Source: UBA10649 sp964597445 (GTDB lineage: Bacteria > Actinomycetota > Actinomycetes > S36-B12). From it: 34,263 bases of DNA. The stretch spans positions 1-34,263 of the forward strand of contig CAZQXO010000020.1 in the NCBI GenBank assembly GCA_964597445.1, given 5' to 3'. Below are positions 31,661 through 34,263 of the stretch, piece after piece. Each line of letters starts with the position of its first letter. The first letter of the stretch is position 1. The notes under the pieces were generated by a model. The model was given only the letters and a program-made list of their open reading frames with translations, ran no database searches and was not told the DNA's origin. The translations under genes were made by a program, and so were the position numbers.

Positions 31661-32287
31661 ATGGCGCGTTACACAGACGCCGACTGCAAGCGGTGCCGTC
31701 GGGAGAAGATGAAGCTCTTCCTGAAGGGTGCGAAGTGCGAGTCGCCGAAGTGCCCCTTCGAGAAGCGTCCCTACCCCCCGGGCCAGCACGGTCGCGGTCG
31801 TTCGAAGGACAGCGAGTACCTGCTGCAGCTTCGTGAGAAGCAGAAGGCCACCCGGATGTACGGGGTCCTCGAGAAGCAGTTCTCGAACTACTACAAGGAG
31901 GCGCAGCGCCTCTCCGGCAAGACCGGCGAGAACCTGCTGCAGATCCTCGAGACCCGTCTGGACAACGTCGTGTTCCGGGCCGGCTTCGCCAAGTCCCGCG
32001 ACATGGCTCGCCAGCTGGTCACGCACGGTCACTTCACGGTCAACGGCCGCAAGGTGAACATCCCGTCCTACCGCGTCTCGCCCAACGACATCGTCGAGGT
32101 GCGCCCGGGCTCCCGTGAGCTCACGCCGTTCATCGTCGCCCACGCCGAGATCGGCGAGCGGCCGGTGCCGGCATGGCTCGAGGTCGTCCCGTCCCAGATG
32201 CGGATCCTCGTCCACTCGCTGCCGTCCCGCGGTGTCATCGACACGCAGGTCAACGAGCAGCTGATCGTCGAGCTCTACTCCAAGTAA
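31661..32287 (+). CDS. rpsD: 30S ribosomal protein S4, zinc-binding form
   Basis: S4 nucleates 30S assembly and, in many bacteria, represses the alpha operon. The 208-residue protein has a zinc-knuckle N-terminus with C9, C12, C26 and C31, followed by PPGQHGRGR, the S4 RNA-binding domain around RLDNVVFRAGFAKSRDMARQ, and the terminal NEQLIVELYSK. TAGGAG lies ten bases before the ATG. The cysteine-containing form again shows a zinc-type ribosome. Confidence 0.98.
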   Translation: MARYTDADCKRCRREKMKLFLKGAKCESPKCPFEKRPYPPGQHGRGRSKDSEYLLQLREKQKATRMYGVLEKQFSNYYKEAQRLSGKTGENLLQILETRLDNVVFRAGFAKSRDMARQLVTHGHFTVNGRKVNIPSYRVSPNDIVEVRPGSRELTPFIVAHAEIGERPVPAWLEVVPSQMRILVHSLPSRGVIDTQVNEQLIVELYSK

Positions 32288-32356
32288 CCGTCCCTGGTCC
32301 TCCGGGGCCGAGATGCGCGACGTCAAATAGCGGTCGTCGCCGGAAGGAAGTCCATC

Positions 32357-33373
32357 GTGCTCATCAGTCAGCGTCCCATCCTCACCGAGGAGCCCATCTC
32401 CGAGTTCCGCTCGCGGTTCGTCCTCGAGCCGCTGGAGCCCGGCTTCGGCTACACCCTCGGCAATTCGCTCCGCCGCACCCTGCTCTCGTCCATCCCGGGT
32501 GCAGCCGTCACGAGCATCCGCGTCGACGGTGTCCTCCACGAGTTCACGACCATCCCGGGCGTGAAGGAGGACGTCACCGAGCTGATCCTCAACATCAAGC
32601 AGCTGGTCATCTCCTCGGAGCATGACGAGCCGGTCGTGATGTACCTGCGCAAGCAGGGCCCGGGCACGGTCACGGCAGCCGACATCCAGCCGCCGGCCGG
32701 CGTCGAGGTGCACAACCCGAACCTCCACATCGCCACCCTGAACGACAAGGGCAAGCTGGAGATCGAGCTCGTCGTCGAGCGCGGTCGCGGCTACGTCTCG
32801 GCCGTGCTGAACAAGCAGGCGGGCCAGGAGATCGGCCGCATCCCGGTCGACTCCATCTACAGCCCCGTCCTCAAGGTCAGCTACAAGGTCGAGGCGACCC
32901 GTGTCGAGCAGCGCACCGACTTCGACAAGCTGATCCTCGACGTCGAGACCAAGCCCTCGATGCTGCCCCGTGACGCTGTGGCGTCTGCGGGCAAGACCCT
33001 CGTGGAGCTCTTCGGCCTCGCCCGCGAGCTGAATGTCGACGCCGAGGGCATCGACATCGGCCCGTCGCCGACCGATGCGTTCGTCGCCGAGCAGCTGTCG
33101 ATCCCGATCGAGCAGCTCGACATGACGGTCCGCAGCTACAACTGCCTCAAGCGCGAGGGCATCCACACCGTGGGTGAGCTCATCACCCGCAGCGAGGCCG
33201 ACCTCCTCGACATCCGCAACTTCGGTGCGAAGTCGATCGACGAGGTCAAGGTCAAGCTGGCCGGTCTCGGTCTCGCGCTCAAGGACAGCCCGCCCGGATT
33301 CGATCCCGGCGCGGCGGTCTACTACTCGGATGATGACGACGACCTGGCGTACGCCGAGGACGAGCAGCTCTAG
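32357..33373 (+). CDS. rpoA: DNA-directed RNA polymerase subunit alpha
   Basis: RpoA dimerises to scaffold the polymerase; its C-terminal domain contacts activators and UP elements. The 338-residue protein begins MLISQRPILTEEPISEFRSR from GTG, with GGAAGGAAG at 32342-32350. The N-terminal domain has FGYTLGNSLRRTLLSSIPGA, and the C-terminal domain carries the RSYNCLKREGIHTVGEL motif. It is followed by an acidic, tyrosine-containing tail (YYSDDDDDLAYAEDEQL) of about 20 residues, common in actinobacteria. Confidence 0.98.
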   Translation: MLISQRPILTEEPISEFRSRFVLEPLEPGFGYTLGNSLRRTLLSSIPGAAVTSIRVDGVLHEFTTIPGVKEDVTELILNIKQLVISSEHDEPVVMYLRKQGPGTVTAADIQPPAGVEVHNPNLHIATLNDKGKLEIELVVERGRGYVSAVLNKQAGQEIGRIPVDSIYSPVLKVSYKVEATRVEQRTDFDKLILDVETKPSMLPRDAVASAGKTLVELFGLARELNVDAEGIDIGPSPTDAFVAEQLSIPIEQLDMTVRSYNCLKREGIHTVGELITRSEADLLDIRNFGAKSIDEVKVKLAGLGLALKDSPPGFDPGAAVYYSDDDDDLAYAEDEQL

Positions 33374-33405
33374 GGCTGCGACGAGAAAGCACTCAAGGAG
33401 AACTC

Positions 33406-34026
33406 ATGCCTACGCCAACCAAGGGTCCCCGTCTCGGCGGTGGTCCGGCCCACGAGCGGCTCATGCTGGCCAACCTGGCCACTGCGCTGTTCGAGCACGG
33501 CCGCATCACCACCACCGAGGCCAAGGCCAAGCGCCTGCGTCCTCTCGCCGAGCGGCTCATCACGTTCGCCAAGCGCGGTGATCTGCACGCTCGTCGTCGG
33601 GTGATGACCGTCGTGCGCGACAAGTCCGTCGTGCACACCCTGTTCACCGAGATCGGCCCGCAGTACGCCGGCCGTCCCGGTGGCTACACCCGCATCACCA
33701 AGATCGGCCCGCGCAAGGGCGACAACGCGCCCATGGCCGTGATCGAGCTCGTCGAGCCCATGCTGGAGCAGGTCGTCGCCGAGGCGACGGGTGCGGCCAA
33801 GCGTGCGGCCAAGGAGCAGGCCAAGGCCGCCGGTGAGCCGGTCGTCGTCGAGACCGTCGTCGATGAGGTCATCGAGGATGCCGACGGCAACGTGGTCGAG
33901 GAGATCATCGTCGACGACGTCGCGGTGGTCGACGCCGACGGCACCGTCCTCGAGGAGGAGGTCGAGGTCATCGACATCGTCGCTGACGAGGCCGCTGAGA
34001 CCGACGAGAAGAAGGACGAGGCCTGA
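33406..34026 (+). CDS. rplQ: 50S ribosomal protein L17 with long acidic tail
   Basis: L17 binds 23S rRNA domain III near the tunnel exit. Residues 1-120 form the usual domain (MPTPTKGPRLGGGPAHERLM, ITTTEAKAKRLRPLAE, GGYTRITKIGPRKGDNAPMA). The protein then continues for some 85 residues: a short Ala/Lys helix followed by an acidic stretch dominated by VVE, VDDV, DADG and EEEVEV units, 206 residues in all. Actinobacterial L17 often has a tail, but this one is long. AAGGAG lies at 33395-33400. The stop TGA overlaps the CTG that probably starts truA. Confidence 0.97.
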   Translation: MPTPTKGPRLGGGPAHERLMLANLATALFEHGRITTTEAKAKRLRPLAERLITFAKRGDLHARRRVMTVVRDKSVVHTLFTEIGPQYAGRPGGYTRITKIGPRKGDNAPMAVIELVEPMLEQVVAEATGAAKRAAKEQAKAAGEPVVVETVVDEVIEDADGNVVEEIIVDDVAVVDADGTVLEEEVEVIDIVADEAAETDEKKDEA

Positions 34027-34263
34027 GCCTCACGCCTGACACCGATCAGCCCGCCACCGACTCCGGTGGCGGGCTGATCCGTCTGCGCCTGCGCATCGCC
34101 TACGACGGCCGGGACTTCCACGGCTGGGCAGCCCAGCCGGAGCCGATGGGTCTGCGCACCGTCCAGGGGGAGATGCAGCGGGTGCTCTCCCACCTCTTCC
34201 ACCAGTCCGTCGAGCTCCAGTGCGCGGGGCGCACGGACGCCGGGGTGCATGCCCGGGGTCAGG
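34023..34263 (+). CDS. truA: tRNA pseudouridine synthase A, 3'-truncated by the window end
   Basis: TruA makes pseudouridine at positions 38-40 of the tRNA anticodon arm. The visible part reads RLRLRIAYDGRDFHGWAAQP, then TVQGEMQRVL and AGRTDAGVHARGQ with the catalytic aspartate (codon 34236-34238). The frame runs open back to 33999, yet it holds no ATG, GTG or TTG before the conserved region. The best start is CTG at 34023, which overlaps the rplQ stop (CTGA) and has AAGGA six bases upstream. The predicted N-terminus (ending in SGGGLIRLRLRI) resembles that of other actinobacterial TruA proteins as I recall them. A hairpin lies within its first 20 codons. Confidence 0.85.
   Translation, partial: MSLTPDTDQPATDSGGGLIRLRLRIAYDGRDFHGWAAQPEPMGLRTVQGEMQRVLSHLFHQSVELQCAGRTDAGVHARGQ
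34044..34079 (+). terminator. Perfect 16-bp hairpin after rplQ, inside the truA frame
   Basis: GATCAGCCCGCCACCG (34044-34059) and CGGTGGCGGGCTGATC (34064-34079) pair perfectly around a 4-nt ACTC loop, 17 nt after the rplQ stop. By form it is a terminator without U-tract, but it lies in the apparent N-terminal coding region of truA, so it may be leaky or regulatory. Confidence 0.7.

Overview
The window is a high-GC chromosomal segment from an actinobacterium (Actinomycetota, probably class Actinomycetes; I cannot place the genus). The basis is strong G/C third-position bias, frequent GTG and one TTG start, TANNNT -10 hexamers (TAGACT, TAGCCT, TAGAGT), a lid-less adenylate kinase, Ala/Glu-rich tails on several ribosomal proteins, and the actinobacterial rplJL-rpoBC-(DUF4190)-rpsLG-fusA-tuf gene order. 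All real genes lie on the + strand.

Layout: (1) 1-2290, the end of a branched-chain amino-acid-type ABC transporter locus: a 5'-truncated LivM permease carrying an unusual acidic repeat, then a LivJ/K-type binding protein, closed by two strong hairpins. (2) 2272-7524 onward, rplJ-rplL behind an L10-type leader, a perfect UUCG terminator, then rpoB-rpoC behind their own promoter(s) and a terminator. (3) 11557-12078, a small DUF4190-like membrane protein that looks leaderless. (4) 12133-16707, the str operon rpsL-rpsG-fusA-tuf with a TTGACT-18-TAGCCT promoter and a terminal hairpin. (5) 16806-29079, a complete S10 plus spc cluster from rpsJ to map, tightly packed with many 1- or 4-nt overlaps. 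(6) 29104-30066, a sulfotransferase inserted between map and infA, preceded by a possible leaderless 15-codon upstream ORF. (7) 30113-34263, infA-rpmJ-rpsM-rpsK-rpsD-rpoA-rplQ-truA with its own promoter; truA runs off the window end.

Together the central genes build the ribosome (11 S10-operon proteins, the spc and alpha proteins, the L10/L12 stalk), the core RNA polymerase (alpha, beta, beta'), elongation factors G and Tu, initiation factor IF1, the SecY channel, adenylate kinase and methionine aminopeptidase. Most of this is ordinary housekeeping. The points that stand out are: an arginine at S12 position 88, where substitution is known to give streptomycin resistance; truA with no ATG/GTG/TTG start, apparently initiating at a CTG that overlaps the rplQ stop, with a perfect 16-bp hairpin inside its first codons; the sulfotransferase insertion with its upstream ORF; a duplicated palindromic box before the binding-protein gene; and the acidic repeat in LivM. 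I do not see a clearly new multi-gene system, CRISPR array, tRNA, rRNA or insertion sequence.
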